DNA of 64,000 bases from Streptomyces ochraceiscleroticus (GCF_000720485.1 NZ_JOAX01000003.1:1-64000); one strand, 5' to 3'. Shown: positions 15,820-24,495, counted from the stretch's first letter. Program-made: numbers and translations. The notes: a model not told the origin generated them from the letters alone.

Positions 15820-16378
15820 CGGTGCAGCCCGCTCCACCACCTCCGCGAAGATCGTGGTGGCGGGCGGCTTCGGCGTGGGCAAGACGACCTTCGTCGGGGC
15901 CGTCTCCGAGATCAATCCGCTGCGTACCGAAGCCGTGATGACCTCCGCCTCGGCGGGCATCGACGACCTGACGCACGCGCCGGACAAGACCACCACGACG
16001 GTGGCGATGGACTTCGGCCGTATCACGCTGGACCAGGACCTGATCCTGTACCTCTTCGGTACGCCCGGTCAGGACCGGTTCTGGTTCATGTGGGACGACC
16101 TGGTCCGCGGCGCGATCGGCGCCGTGGTGCTCGTGGACACCCGCCGCCTCGCGGACTGTTTCCCGGCGGTGGACTACTTCGAGAACAGCGGTCTGCCGTT
16201 CGTCATCGCCCTCAACGGCTTCGACGGACACCAGCCGTACACGCCGGACGAGGTCCGTGAGGCCCTCCAGATCGGCCCGGACGCCCCGATCATCACGACG
16301 GACGCACGGCACCGCAGCGAGGCCAAGAGCGCGCTCATCACGCTCGTGGAGCACGCGCTCATGGCGCGGCTGCGCTAA
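15800..16378 (+). CDS. cvnD2: Conservon Ras-like GTPase CvnD2
   Basis: A 192-residue GTPase with P-loop GGFGVGKTT and GTPGQDRF, differing from CvnD1 at roughly a dozen positions. It starts at GTG 15800 inside cvnC2 and is the last gene of conservon 2. A strong hairpin follows 33 bases downstream. Confidence 0.94.
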   Translation: MDFASSSGAARSTTSAKIVVAGGFGVGKTTFVGAVSEINPLRTEAVMTSASAGIDDLTHAPDKTTTTVAMDFGRITLDQDLILYLFGTPGQDRFWFMWDDLVRGAIGAVVLVDTRRLADCFPAVDYFENSGLPFVIALNGFDGHQPYTPDEVREALQIGPDAPIITTDARHRSEAKSALITLVEHALMARLR

Positions 16379-16411
16379 CGCCTGACGGCGCGGTCGCACG
16401 ACTCGCCCGTA

Positions 16412-16453
16412 CGCGAAGGGCCCGGCACACCAAGGTGTGCCGGGCCCTTCGCG
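16412..16453. terminator. Bidirectional terminator between cvnD2 and the kinase gene
   Basis: A perfect 19-bp stem with loop CAAG lies between converging cvnD2 and the minus-strand kinase gene. Its stem closely resembles that of the hairpin at 19801-19834 on the far side of the kinase/permease pair. Confidence 0.88.
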
Positions 16454-16523
16454 CTTGGCGCCCCGCCAGGGGCGTCCAGGGGCGCGGGGAACTGCGCGAC
16501 CGGCCACGACGGCGCGGCAGCCG

Positions 16524-18290
16524 TCAGCGCAGCGTGCCGCCCACGGCGGTGACGATCAGCGCTAGCGAAGTCGCACCCGCGTCAGCGTGCCCGTACCCCA
16601 TCGCGCCCATCCGCGCGGCCCGCCCCCGCGCGGGGGTCAGCTCGGCCGTCGCGGCCGCCGCCTTCGTGGCCACCTCGGCCGCCGCATGCCAGGCGGTCAC
16701 CAGGTCCTCGCCCGTACGGGCGCAGAGCTCGGCCCGGAACGGGTCCACCGCGTCCAGCATGGTCTTCTCGCCGACCTGCGCGCCGCCCAGCTCGGCGACC
16801 GCGCGCTGCGCCGCGGCCACCGCCTCCACGAGCAGCGCCGTGGTGCAGCCGGCGCCTTCCGGGGCCCGCACGAGAACGGCGCCGGTCTCGGCCAGCAGCG
16901 CCCCGTACAGCGCGCCCGACGCGCCCCCGGACGCGTCGGCGAGGGCCAGCCCCGCGGACAGCAGCGCGGTGCCCGCGGAGCGCGGGTCCCCGGCCGGCCC
17001 CGGCTCCGCCGCGCGCGCCGCGGCCACCGCGGCCCGCAGGCCGCGGACGATCCCGATGCCGTGGTCCCCGTCGCCCGCGACCGCGTCCAGCCGCCCCAGC
17101 TCGTCCTCGTTCGCCGCGACCAGGTCGAGCGCGGCCTGCAGGGCGGCGGTGGCCGGCAGATCGGCCGCGGACGGCCCGGGCTGCGGCCGCGCCTGCTCAG
17201 CGGCGGCCGCCGGGGCCTCCCGTACATCGTCGGCATCCCTGCGGGACCCCGGCAGGCTGCGGAAGGCCGGGGTGTCGCAGGGCGCGTCGTACAACTGCGC
17301 CAGCTCCTCGTCGAGGACCATCACCGACAGCGAGACGCCCGCCATGTCGAAGGAGGTGACGAACTCGCCGACCTCCGGGCGGAACGGCGTCAGCCCGGCC
17401 TCCTTCAGGCGCCTGTTGACCTGCCGGAAGACGACGAACATCTCCTCGTACTTGGTCCGGCCCAGGCCGTTGAGCAGCACCGCGACCCGGCCGCTGCCGT
17501 CGGCGGGCGGCTCGGGCAGTTCGGGGAGAAGGTTGTCGACCAGCTCGTCGGCGAGTTCGGCCGCGGTGAGACTGCGGGTGGTGCGCAGGCCGGGCTCGCC
17601 GTGGATGCCCATGCCCAGCTCCGTGGTGCCCTTGTTCACGGTGAACAGCGGTTCGGTCGCGCCGGGCAGGGTGCAGCCGGAGAAGGCCGCGCCGAAGGTG
17701 CGCGTCATGGCGTTGGCGCGGGCGGCCACCCGGGTCACGCCCTCCAGGTCGTCGCCGCGCTCGGCCGCCGCGCCCGCCACCTTGAAGACGAAGAAGTCGC
17801 CGGCCACCCCGCGCCGGTCGCGCGAGGGGTCGATCTCCTGGCCCTCGACCGGCGGCGGGCCGCTGGCCACGTCGTCGGTCACCAGGACGGTGCGTACGGG
17901 CACGCCCTCGGCGGCGAGCCGGCGCGCGGCCAGGCCGAAGTGCATCACGTCGCCGGCGTAGTTCCCGTAGGACATCAGCACGCCGGCGCCGCCGTCCGCG
18001 GCCTTGGCGGTGCGGTAGATCTGCTCGGCGCTGGGGCTCGCGAAGACGTCGCCGACCGCGGCGGCGTCCGCGAGCCCGGGCCCGACCAGTCCGGCGAAGG
18101 CCGGGTAGTGGCCGGAGCCGCCGCCGATGACGACCGCGACCTTCCCGGGCCGCGGGGCGTGGCGGCCGACGACGCCATACGTGTCGGGGACCCGCCGGAG
18201 CGTGCGCGCGTACGCGTCGGCCAGTCCTTCCAGCCAGTCCTCGCGGAAGGTCGCGGCGTTGTGTCCGAGGCCGTCGGGCGTCGTGGTCAT
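16524..18290 (-). CDS. DhaK-DhaL fusion kinase (dihydroxyacetone or erythrulose type)
   Basis: A 588-residue ATP-dependent ketose/polyol kinase. The N-terminal DhaK domain (about 1-340) has GGGSGHYPAF and the substrate-binding histidine in GIHGEPG near residue 226, which forms a hemiaminal with the substrate carbonyl. The C-terminal DhaL domain (about 380-588) has the Mg-ATP motif GDGDHG and GGASGALYG. The two are joined by a Pro/Ala-rich linker. This architecture occurs in ATP-dependent dihydroxyacetone kinases and in tetrulose kinases such as LerK. The divergent polyol-type permease favours a C3-C4 sugar-alcohol pathway, but the substrate is not decided by sequence. From memory, S. coelicolor lacks this pair between cvn2 and accE. 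Confidence 0.87.
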   Translation of the reverse strand: MTTTPDGLGHNAATFREDWLEGLADAYARTLRRVPDTYGVVGRHAPRPGKVAVVIGGGSGHYPAFAGLVGPGLADAAAVGDVFASPSAEQIYRTAKAADGGAGVLMSYGNYAGDVMHFGLAARRLAAEGVPVRTVLVTDDVASGPPPVEGQEIDPSRDRRGVAGDFFVFKVAGAAAERGDDLEGVTRVAARANAMTRTFGAAFSGCTLPGATEPLFTVNKGTTELGMGIHGEPGLRTTRSLTAAELADELVDNLLPELPEPPADGSGRVAVLLNGLGRTKYEEMFVVFRQVNRRLKEAGLTPFRPEVGEFVTSFDMAGVSLSVMVLDEELAQLYDAPCDTPAFRSLPGSRRDADDVREAPAAAAEQARPQPGPSAADLPATAALQAALDLVAANEDELGRLDAVAGDGDHGIGIVRGLRAAVAAARAAEPGPAGDPRSAGTALLSAGLALADASGGASGALYGALLAETGAVLVRAPEGAGCTTALLVEAVAAAQRAVAELGGAQVGEKTMLDAVDPFRAELCARTGEDLVTAWHAAAEVATKAAAATAELTPARGRAARMGAMGYGHADAGATSLALIVTAVGGTLR

Positions 18291-18380
18291 CAGGGCACAC
18301 TCCTTTGTTCCGTCCCTGTTGGATTTAACACCCGCATCACAGATCCGTCACCCCTCAGCGCGTAAATCACGCTCGGTGCT

Positions 18381-18434
18381 GTGAGAATCACGGCCCAGAA
18401 AACCCTGAATCACATCTTGCATGTGAAGTTCACA
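18381..18434. promoter_or_regulatory. Operator cluster between kinase and permease genes
   Basis: Three dyads lie in the 200-base divergent gap. GTGA-GAA-TCAC is at 18381-18391, TCACAT-CTTGC-ATGTGA at 18410-18426, and TGTGAA-G-TTCACA at 18422-18434 overlaps the previous one. They suggest one regulator controls both genes. No regulator gene is adjacent, so its identity is unknown. Confidence 0.5.
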
Positions 18435-18490
18435 GGATTCATGCTGCTGATGTCCCACCCTCACCACCCTCGCTCCCACGGAGGCGTGAC

Positions 18491-19789
18491 ATGGCTCCCC
18501 CCTCGGCGCTCTCACTGCCCGACCGCCTCGGCATTCCCAAGCCGCTGGTCTTCGGCTACCTCGGCGTCCTGCTCTTCATGGTCGGCGACGGTGTCGAGTC
18601 GGGCTTCATCGCGCCGTACATGGCGGACCACGGCGCCGGTACCGAGGTGCACGCCTCGTACGTCATCACCGCCTACGGTGTCACGGTCATGCTCGCCTCC
18701 TGGCTCTCCGGCGCGCTCTCGGACCTGTGGGGCCCGCGCCGGGTGATGCAGCTCGGACTGGCGATCTGGATCGTCTTCGACGTCCTCTTCCTGGTCTTCG
18801 CGCTCGGTCCCGAGAACTATCCGCTGATGCTGGTCTTCTACGGCCTGCGCGGCTTCGGCTACCCGCTCTTCGCCTTCGGATTCCTGGTCTGGATCACCGC
18901 GACGGCGCCCGTGGCCCGGATGGGCACGGCGGTGGGGTGGTTCTACGTGGCCTTCACCGGCGGCCTGCCCACCCTCGGCTCGCTGGTCGCCGGGGCCACC
19001 AACCCGCTCTTCGGGCAGTTCGGCACGCTCTGGGTGGCGCTGGGCATCATCGCGGTCGGCGGCGCGTTCTGCATGCTCGGCGTCCGGGAGCGGACCGGCT
19101 TCGCGCGGCTCGCGCCGCCCGAGGTCAGGCCCGTCCAGTCGCTCCTCGCCAGCCTCTCCATCGCCTGGACCCACCCCAAGGTCGCGGTCGGCTGCGTGGT
19201 CCGCATCATCAACACCGCGCCCGAGTTCGGCTTCCTGGTCTTCCTGCCCACCTTCTTCGCGAAGGAGCTGGGCTTCGGAGAGGGCCGCTGGCTGACCCTG
19301 CTGGCCGTCATCTACGGCACGAACGTCTTCTGCAACCTGCTCTTCGGCTGGCTCGGCGACAAGATCGGCTGGCGGAAGACCATCGCCGGCTTCGGCGGCA
19401 TCGGCTGCGCGATCACCACGCTGACGCTGTACTTCGTACCGCAGGCCGTCGGCTCCCACTACTGGGTCGCGATCGTCTGCGGCATGCTCTACGGCGTGAC
19501 GCTGGCCGGCTTCGTCTCCATCTCGGCCCTGATCCCCGCCCTCGCGCCCGACAAGAAGGGCGGCGCGATGGCCCTGCTGAACCTCGGCGCGGGCGGCGCG
19601 GCCTTCGTCGGCCCCGCCATCGTCAGCGTCTTCCTCGGCCCGCTCGGTCCGGGCGGCGTGGTCATCATCTTCGCCGCGCTGTACGTGGTGTCCGCGCTGC
19701 TGACCCTGTACCTGAAGCTGCCCGGGCAGCAGGGCGGGGCCACTCCCCCGGCGGCCACCACGACCGAACCGGCCGCGGTACGGGCCTGA
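18491..19789 (+). CDS. MFS transporter, polyol permease-like
   Basis: A 432-residue major facilitator protein with about 12 membrane segments and the MFS loop motif SGALSDLWGPRR between TM2 and TM3. The motifs and length resemble the ribitol/arabitol/alpha-ketoglutarate branch of the family. ATG 18491 lies close behind GGAGG. It is divergent from the DhaK-DhaL kinase, so transport and phosphorylation of one polyol or ketose is the likely joint role (inference). The C-terminal 20 residues are Pro/Ala/Thr-rich. Confidence 0.9.
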   Translation: MAPPSALSLPDRLGIPKPLVFGYLGVLLFMVGDGVESGFIAPYMADHGAGTEVHASYVITAYGVTVMLASWLSGALSDLWGPRRVMQLGLAIWIVFDVLFLVFALGPENYPLMLVFYGLRGFGYPLFAFGFLVWITATAPVARMGTAVGWFYVAFTGGLPTLGSLVAGATNPLFGQFGTLWVALGIIAVGGAFCMLGVRERTGFARLAPPEVRPVQSLLASLSIAWTHPKVAVGCVVRIINTAPEFGFLVFLPTFFAKELGFGEGRWLTLLAVIYGTNVFCNLLFGWLGDKIGWRKTIAGFGGIGCAITTLTLYFVPQAVGSHYWVAIVCGMLYGVTLAGFVSISALIPALAPDKKGGAMALLNLGAGGAAFVGPAIVSVFLGPLGPGGVVIIFAALYVVSALLTLYLKLPGQQGGATPPAATTTEPAAVRA

Positions 19790-19800
19790 CCCCTACGCGA

Positions 19801-19834
19801 AAGGGCCCCGCACACCGAGGTGTGCGGGGCCCTT
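19801..19834. terminator. Bidirectional terminator between permease and accE
   Basis: A 16-bp palindrome with a two-base centre (AAGGGCCCCGCACACC and complement). It lies between the stops of two converging genes, 12 bases from each, so it can serve both strands. Confidence 0.87.
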
Positions 19835-19846
19835 CGTCATCACGTA

Positions 19847-20059
19847 TTACCCCTGCCAGGAGCGCGCGCCGCGGAAGCCGCGCTGGCGCTCCAGCCGGCG
19901 CCAGCGCGCGGCCGTGGCGTGCGGCTGCGCCGGGAGCGCGGCCGGCTGGTGGGCGGCGCGGGCGAGCAGCACCGCGGTCAGCGCGGCGAGCTCCTCCTCG
20001 CTGGCCTCGCCCTTCTCGACGCGGACCAGGGAACGGTCGGAGGTATCGGCAGGATTCAC
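19847..20059 (-). CDS. accE: Acyl-CoA carboxylase epsilon subunit
   Basis: A 70-residue protein following accB, matching the small epsilon subunits of actinobacterial acyl-CoA carboxylases, which stabilise the alpha-beta complex. The recognisable core is VRVEKGEASEEELAAL plus the C-terminal WRRLERQRGFRG. GTG 20059 has GGAG nine bases upstream. A TTG at 20074 would add five residues but has no ribosome-binding site. It lies 52 bases downstream of accB in the same operon. Confidence 0.85.
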   Translation of the reverse strand: MNPADTSDRSLVRVEKGEASEEELAALTAVLLARAAHQPAALPAQPHATAARWRRLERQRGFRGARSWQG

Positions 20060-20111
20060 TTTCGTCGTCTCCAAGGTCGCAGGGTGACTGCGGTACAGAG
20101 CGGTGGCGGAA

Positions 20112-21695
20112 TTACTGCGGCGGGTTGCCGTGCTTGCGGGCCGGCAGGTCGGCGTGCTTGGACCGGAGCATGGCCAGCGAGCGGATCAGCACCTCGCGGG
20201 TCTCGGCCGGGTCGATCACGTCGTCGACCAGGCCGCGCTCGGCCGCGTAGTACGGGTGCATCAGCTCGGACTTGTACTCCTTGACCATCCGGGCCCGCAT
20301 GGTCTCCGGGTCGTCCGCCTCGGCGATCTGCTTGCGGAAGATCACGTTGGCCGCGCCCTCGGCGCCCATCACCGCGATCTCGTTGGTCGGCCAGGCATAG
20401 GTGAGGTCGGCGCCGATGGACTGGGAGTCCATGACGATGTAGGCACCGCCGTACGCCTTGCGCAGCACGACCGAGATCCGCGGCACGGTGGCGTTGCAGT
20501 ACGCGTACAGCAGCTTCGCGCCGTGCCGGATGATGCCGCCGTGCTCCTGGTCGACGCCCGGCAGGAAGCCGGGGACGTCCAGCAGCGTGAGGATCGGGAT
20601 ATTGAAAGCATCGCACATCTGGACGAAACGGGCAGCCTTTTCCGACGCCTCGATGTCCAGCACGCCCGCCAGCGACTGCGGCTGGTTGGCGACGATGCCG
20701 ACGACCTCGCCGTCCATGCGGGACAGCGCGCAGATGATGTTGGTCGCCCAGCGCTCGTGGACCTCCAGGAACTCGCCGTCGTCGACGAGCTCCTCGATGA
20801 CCTTGCGCATGTCGTACGGGCGGTTGCCGTCGGCCGGCACCAGGTCCAGCAGCGCGTCGCCGACGCGCTCCGCCGGGTCGTCGCAGGGGACGGACGGCGG
20901 GTTCTCGCGGTTGTTGGACGGCAGCAGGGCGAGGAGGTAGCGGACCTCCTCCAGGCAGGTGGCCTCGTCGTCGTACGCGAAGTGGCAGACGCCCGAGGTC
21001 TCGGCGTGCACGTCCGCGCCGCCCAGCCCGTTCTGGGTGATCTCCTCGCCGGTCACCGCGCGGACCACGTCCGGACCGGTGATGAACATCTGCGAGGTCT
21101 CCCGCACCATGAACACGAAGTCCGTGAGGGCGGGGCTGTAGGCCGCGCCGCCGGCGCACGGGCCGAGCATCACCGAGATCTGCGGGATGACACCCGACGC
21201 CTTGGTGTTGCGCTGGAAGATGCCGCCGTACCCGGCGAGCGCCGAGACGCCCTCCTGGATACGGGCACCGGCACCGTCGTTCAGCGACACCAGCGGCGCA
21301 CCGGCCTGGATCGCCATGTCCATGATCTTGTGGATCTTGGTGGCGTGGGCCTCGCCCAGCGCGCCGCCGAAGATCCGGAAGTCGTGCGCGTACACGAACA
21401 CGGTACGGCCGTGCACGGTGCCCCAGCCGGTGATCACACCATCGGTGTAGGGCTTCTTGTTCTCCAGCCCGAAGCCGGTCGCCCGGTGCCGGCGCAGCGG
21501 CTCCACCTCGTTGAAGGACCCCTCGTCCAGCAGGAGGTCGATTCGCTCGCGGGCGGTGAGCTTGCCCTTGGCACGCTGGGCCTCGGTGGCGCGCTCACTC
21601 GGGCCTCGCCGGGCCTGCTCACGGATCGCGTGCAGCTCGGCGACGCGCCCGCGGGCGTCGTTCGCCTCGGCGGGCGCATCTTCGACAGTGGTCAT
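20112..21695 (-). CDS. accB: Acetyl/propionyl-CoA carboxylase beta (carboxyltransferase) subunit
   Basis: A 527-residue carboxyltransferase that moves carboxyl from biotin to acyl-CoA, giving malonyl- or methylmalonyl-CoA for fatty acid and polyketide synthesis. The N-terminal half contains KGKLTARERIDLLLD, GGALGEAHATK and the oxyanion-hole motif GPCAGGAAYSPA. The C-terminal half contains DVPGFLPGVDQEHGGIIRHG and KAYGGAYIVM. The residue after GGAYI is not the Asp that marks propionyl-specific PccB, in line with streptomycete AccB, which uses acetyl-CoA as well. ATG 21695 (MTTVEDAP) was chosen. The GTG at 21716 is an alternative, and neither has a good ribosome-binding site. Confidence 0.93.
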   Translation of the reverse strand: MTTVEDAPAEANDARGRVAELHAIREQARRGPSERATEAQRAKGKLTARERIDLLLDEGSFNEVEPLRRHRATGFGLENKKPYTDGVITGWGTVHGRTVFVYAHDFRIFGGALGEAHATKIHKIMDMAIQAGAPLVSLNDGAGARIQEGVSALAGYGGIFQRNTKASGVIPQISVMLGPCAGGAAYSPALTDFVFMVRETSQMFITGPDVVRAVTGEEITQNGLGGADVHAETSGVCHFAYDDEATCLEEVRYLLALLPSNNRENPPSVPCDDPAERVGDALLDLVPADGNRPYDMRKVIEELVDDGEFLEVHERWATNIICALSRMDGEVVGIVANQPQSLAGVLDIEASEKAARFVQMCDAFNIPILTLLDVPGFLPGVDQEHGGIIRHGAKLLYAYCNATVPRISVVLRKAYGGAYIVMDSQSIGADLTYAWPTNEIAVMGAEGAANVIFRKQIAEADDPETMRARMVKEYKSELMHPYYAAERGLVDDVIDPAETREVLIRSLAMLRSKHADLPARKHGNPPQ

Positions 21696-21725
21696 GCATC
21701 GACGGTACGCGGACACCTGCTCATG

Positions 21726-21739
21726 AACCGATGTCGGTT
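21726..21739. promoter_or_regulatory. Palindrome upstream of accB
   Basis: AACCGA-TG-TCGGTT is a perfect 14-base dyad centred about 38 bases upstream of the accB ATG. It is a candidate operator for lipid-supply control. A second dyad, ACACCGGTGT, lies at 21860-21869. Confidence 0.4.
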
Positions 21740-21938
21740 TCTCACAACGTCGAGCACGATTTCGTGGGTAGGCAGGACAGAACCACGCTGTACGGGGGAT
21801 GCGAAGGCGCCATCAACGCGCGGCAGCGATTTCCGGTCGCTGTGGAGGACTCACAAAAGACACCGGTGTGGTCTTGTGGCACTCCGCTGGTTGCCCGCAC
21901 ATCCCGGCCACCGGGCCGCGAAGTGCAGGACGCGCGGG

Positions 21939-24332
21939 TCAGTGTGTAGTGACCGTACAGGTATGCGTGGCGCAGGCCGTCCCCGGGCTGATCCGCAGCC
22001 GCAGCCGGCGGCCCGTTTCCAGGACCGTGACGCCGGGCCCGGCGCTCACCGCCTCGCGTACCGGGCGGTCCCAGACGATCTCCAGCGGCCGCCCCGTGCG
22101 CGGCGGCTCCGCCACGCACAGCGTCGCCGTCCGGCCGCGCCGGCGCACCAGGACGGACGACGGCGCCGAGGCGGTCAGCGGCCCCGCCGTCCCGGCCGTC
22201 CAGAAGTTCGCCGCGGCCACCCCGAGCGCGAGCACCTCGACCGCCTGCACCGCGCCCGTATTGGCGGTGATCCGCAGCCAGTGCCGGTCGGCGGCGCGCG
22301 CCGCGAGGGTGCGCGGCCCGGCCCCCGGCATCAGCAGATAGGCGTACGAGGCGTTCGCCGGGTCCGTGCCGTGGTCCCGCCAGAGCGTGAGGTAGCGGCG
22401 GGTGACACGGTCCGGCGAGGAGCCCGTATTGATGTCCCGCCAGGCGCCCGTGCGCGCCTCGCGCAGCGCCCGGAGCGGCATGCCGCCGGGGAAGACATAT
22501 CCGCCGTGCCCCTGGAGGTGCGCCCAGCGGGCCCGCGGGAAGGCGCCGGTCCAGCCGGTCGTCACGGGCTGGACGACGCCGTCGACGGTGAGCGCCGCGG
22601 TCCCCGAGGCACCCAGGTTGCGGTTGTCGACGACGGTCTCGGCGGGCACGCCGTCCCGGCCGGTGATTCCCGCGCCGAGGCAGACGACGGTGTCGGCGAG
22701 GCAAAACCAGGACTTCTTGGCGCGCAGCGTCGAGGCGAGCCCGCGCACGTCCTGCCCGACGGCGGCGAACTCGCCGTCCGTGGCACCGCCCACCCATCTC
22801 GCGGCGGGCTTGGGCTCGCCCCAGCCGCCGCCCTCGTTGTCGGCGAGCCGCTTGGTGGAGACGGTCGTCCCCGGCAGGCGGTACGGGTCCACCGTCGGCC
22901 AGAAGAAGTCGGTGTACTGGCCGCCGCCGAAGTCCGCGCCCCACCAGTAGAGCATTCCGGCGCCAGTGTGCCAGCCGCGCGGATTCTCGCCGTTGCCGTT
23001 CTCGTAGTACGCGATCCGCTCCGAGGCCATGGCGATGTTGGCGGCGAAGCCGGGGCGGCGGTGCACCGCCCGGTCCATGGCGGGGAAGAGCTTGTGCGCG
23101 ACCGGCTCGGGCGCCGCGGTGCCGGGCCCTTCGGCCACGGCGGCCAGCCGGGCGGCGTCCGCGACCGTGAACTGACGGTCGGTCAGCACGTTCAGCGTGG
23201 TGTCCCGCTCGATCCAGCCCTTCAGCAGCGCGTGCCAGCGGTCCCGCTCGGCGGCGGAGGCGCCCTGCGCGAGCACGGCGACAGCGGCCAGCAGCGCGTG
23301 CCCGTGGAAGTGGTCGCTGCGCATGACGTGCCGGTCGTCGCCGACCAGGTAACCGCGGCTGATCGCCCGCCCGTTGACGCTGTCCATCATCAGGCCGTTG
23401 TGCAGCAGCGGCGCGTAGGCGTTCTCGACGCTGTCGAAGATGATCTGCCGCTTCGGGTCGGTCACCTCCCAACTGCTGCCCCGCAGCAGCGTGAACAGCC
23501 GCCCGAGCCCGTCGAGCAGCACGTACCCGTACGTCCCCGAGTACGCGACCCAGGTGTGCTGGATGAACGAGCCGTCGGCGTACAGCCCGTCGCCCTTCGC
23601 CACGTACGGGAAGACCGGCGAGAGCGCGTCGCGGGCGAGCGCGAGCTTCTCCGGCGACCGGCCGAGGGCGCCGCGCAGCGCGACGACCCGGCACAGGTCG
23701 ACGCGGTTGGCGCCGGTGCTGGTGCCCGTGTAGTCGCCGAGCATGGAGTCCGGTACGAAGTGGTCGACCGCGGCGAGGTAGGACGCGCGCTGCGCATCGG
23801 TGAGCCGGTCGTCGAGGATCGCGACGGTGTCCAGCAGCAGCCGCGGGCTGCCGATCTGCCATTCCCACCAGTTGCCGTACCGGGTCGTGGAAGGGTTGTA
23901 GACCCGCGCGGCCAGATGATCGAGCCCCTTGATCACGTCGTCGGCGAGCGAGGCGTCCCCGGTGAGCCCGGTGCCGTCCTGCGCGTACGCCTGCGCCATG
24001 ACGTTCAGGCGGCTGTAGCTCTGGGTGATGCCGGCCGGCGGGTCGAAGGGGTGGTCGGGCCAGAGCGAGGCGTCGGCGGGCACCATGGCGGCGCGGAAGC
24101 GCCGGGCGAGGTCGCCGGTCTCCTTCAGGCGCGAGGCGTACGGCTCAGCGTCCGGGTCGTATCCCGTACCGAGCTGAAGCTCCAGCCAGCGCTGCCGCAG
24201 CGTGGCGAACTCGTCGTCGGCCGTGTCGGCGCGGGCGTCCGGGGCGGGTGAGGCGAGGGCGAACGCGGCGGCCCCCGCGCCGCTCACGGCGAGAAAGCCT
24301 CGGCGGGACCAGTGGAGAGTACGGGCACTCAA
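21939..24332 (-). CDS. Polysaccharide lyase family 8 (hyaluronate/chondroitin/xanthan lyase type), Tat-exported
   Basis: A 797-residue secreted enzyme that cleaves acidic polysaccharides by beta-elimination. A Tat signal occupies residues 1-35, with SRRGF at 9-13 and a likely cleavage after ARA. Family 8 motifs follow: NWWEWQIG near residue 152, the catalytic His/Tyr region QHTWVAYSGTYGY near 255-270, and ERIAYYENGNGEN near 440 with the catalytic Arg and neighbouring Asn/Glu. The start is a TTG at 24332 with AGGAGG four bases upstream; the frame continues upstream without a better start. It is divergent from the YceI gene with a shared regulatory region. The substrate (hyaluronan, chondroitin or xanthan) is undecided. 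Confidence 0.9.
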   Translation of the reverse strand: MSARTLHWSRRGFLAVSGAGAAAFALASPAPDARADTADDEFATLRQRWLELQLGTGYDPDAEPYASRLKETGDLARRFRAAMVPADASLWPDHPFDPPAGITQSYSRLNVMAQAYAQDGTGLTGDASLADDVIKGLDHLAARVYNPSTTRYGNWWEWQIGSPRLLLDTVAILDDRLTDAQRASYLAAVDHFVPDSMLGDYTGTSTGANRVDLCRVVALRGALGRSPEKLALARDALSPVFPYVAKGDGLYADGSFIQHTWVAYSGTYGYVLLDGLGRLFTLLRGSSWEVTDPKRQIIFDSVENAYAPLLHNGLMMDSVNGRAISRGYLVGDDRHVMRSDHFHGHALLAAVAVLAQGASAAERDRWHALLKGWIERDTTLNVLTDRQFTVADAARLAAVAEGPGTAAPEPVAHKLFPAMDRAVHRRPGFAANIAMASERIAYYENGNGENPRGWHTGAGMLYWWGADFGGGQYTDFFWPTVDPYRLPGTTVSTKRLADNEGGGWGEPKPAARWVGGATDGEFAAVGQDVRGLASTLRAKKSWFCLADTVVCLGAGITGRDGVPAETVVDNRNLGASGTAALTVDGVVQPVTTGWTGAFPRARWAHLQGHGGYVFPGGMPLRALREARTGAWRDINTGSSPDRVTRRYLTLWRDHGTDPANASYAYLLMPGAGPRTLAARAADRHWLRITANTGAVQAVEVLALGVAAANFWTAGTAGPLTASAPSSVLVRRRGRTATLCVAEPPRTGRPLEIVWDRPVREAVSAGPGVTVLETGRRLRLRISPGTACATHTCTVTTH

Positions 24333-24444
24333 GGGGCCTCCTGCGCGGACCGGTACGGCGGTGGACTCGGCTTTGCTGTGTGCAGGTGGGGCACTCCGAT
24401 CATGCCCCATGCCCATGGCTCCCGGGCACCCCTCGGACACAAAG

Positions 24445-24495
24445 GTTGAATGTTGAACGAGAACGCGCTACGGTCATTCTCGTTGAAGGTTAAAC
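24445..24495. promoter_or_regulatory. Repeat-rich promoter of the YceI gene
   Basis: Two direct repeats, GTTGAATGTTGAAC (24445-24458) and GTTGAAGGTTAAAC (24482-24495), match at 12 of 14 positions. Between them an inverted repeat pairs AACGAGAA (24456-24463) with TTCTCGTT (24477-24484). A sigma-70-like promoter fits inside: TTGAAT at 24446-24451, 17-base spacer, TACGGT at 24469-24474. One repeat thus covers the -35 and the other the start region. This looks like a repressor-controlled promoter. Confidence 0.6.

Noticed and set aside
16524..24332. Biosynthetic gene cluster formed by kinase, permease, acyl-CoA carboxylase and lyase genes
   Set aside because: No polyketide, peptide, terpene or RiPP synthase is present, and accB/accE are core housekeeping genes here.
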